Positions 63,999 to 64,000 of a DNA stretch of 64,000 nt are shown one piece after another. Source of the stretch: Siphonodentalium dalli (lineage: Eukaryota; Mollusca; Scaphopoda; Gadilida; Siphonodentaliidae); assembly GCA_032622095.1 (NCBI GenBank), contig CP136068.1, forward strand, positions 135,661,989-135,725,988. Reading direction: 5' to 3'. The stretch's first letter is position 1, and every line of letters starts with the position of its first letter. The notes under the pieces are model-generated. The model saw only the letters and a list, made by a program, of their open reading frames with translations, had not been told where the DNA came from and did not search any database. The translations under genes were made by a program, and so were the position numbers.

Positions 63999-64000
63999 CA

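Noticed and set aside
62505-64000. Penta-EF-hand exon of the calpain
   Set aside because: No D-x-D-x-S/D-G-x-h-x-x-x-E loop with fitting splice sites was found after exon 12; it is presumably beyond the window.

Overview
This is a eukaryotic, AT-rich window. It behaves like repeat-dense intronic DNA from a marine invertebrate, most likely a lophotrochozoan such as a mollusc or brachiopod. That placement is an inference from the repeat style (foldback MITEs, short interspersed blocks with GTCCGTCTGTCTG and GGTGAGCTAAAA motifs) and from the gene structure; it is not proven. No bacterial operon, rRNA, CRISPR array or convincing tRNA is visible.

One gene can be supported: a calpain-family cysteine protease on the + strand. 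Twelve coding exons lie between 6850 and 62504. All have GT..AG borders and all splice phases join without a frame break (1687 coding nt, 562 complete codons). The product starts MGCGAS, so it is a candidate for N-terminal acylation. A low-complexity linker follows, then the protease core with Cys148 (exon 3), His306 (exon 6) and Asn331 (exon 7), then the C2-like/CBSW beta-sandwich domain (exons 8-11), then the start of an acidic linker (exon 12). The gene runs off the right end, so a penta-EF-hand domain can be neither confirmed nor excluded. The 1-6.8 kb region is upstream or 5'UTR-intron sequence.

Most of the rest is non-autonomous mobile DNA. (A) About 19 copies of a palindromic CAGTAATG...CATTACTG element flanked by TA, in the style of a pogo/Tc1-mariner MITE. 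(T) At least seven sub-families of TTAA-bounded elements; most begin CCCTTT and end AAAGGG, the typical piggyBac end and target site, and many carry a shared 69-bp hairpin. (C) About 17 copies of a CAAGCCT...AGGCTTG element with 8-bp target duplications, hence hAT-like. In addition there are four other hAT-type elements with clean 8-bp duplications, a decayed Tigger/pogo element nested in an A element, and a retroposed insertion of about 1 kb.

The most unusual signal is inside the host gene. At four separate exons (1, 2, 6 and 10) the intron-exon junction itself has been tandemly duplicated, producing in-frame extra donors or decayed extra acceptors. Intron 1 also carries a 64-bp inverted copy of part of exon 5. 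Next to exon 5 lies a 35-copy, 43-bp minisatellite grown from one arm of a C-family element.
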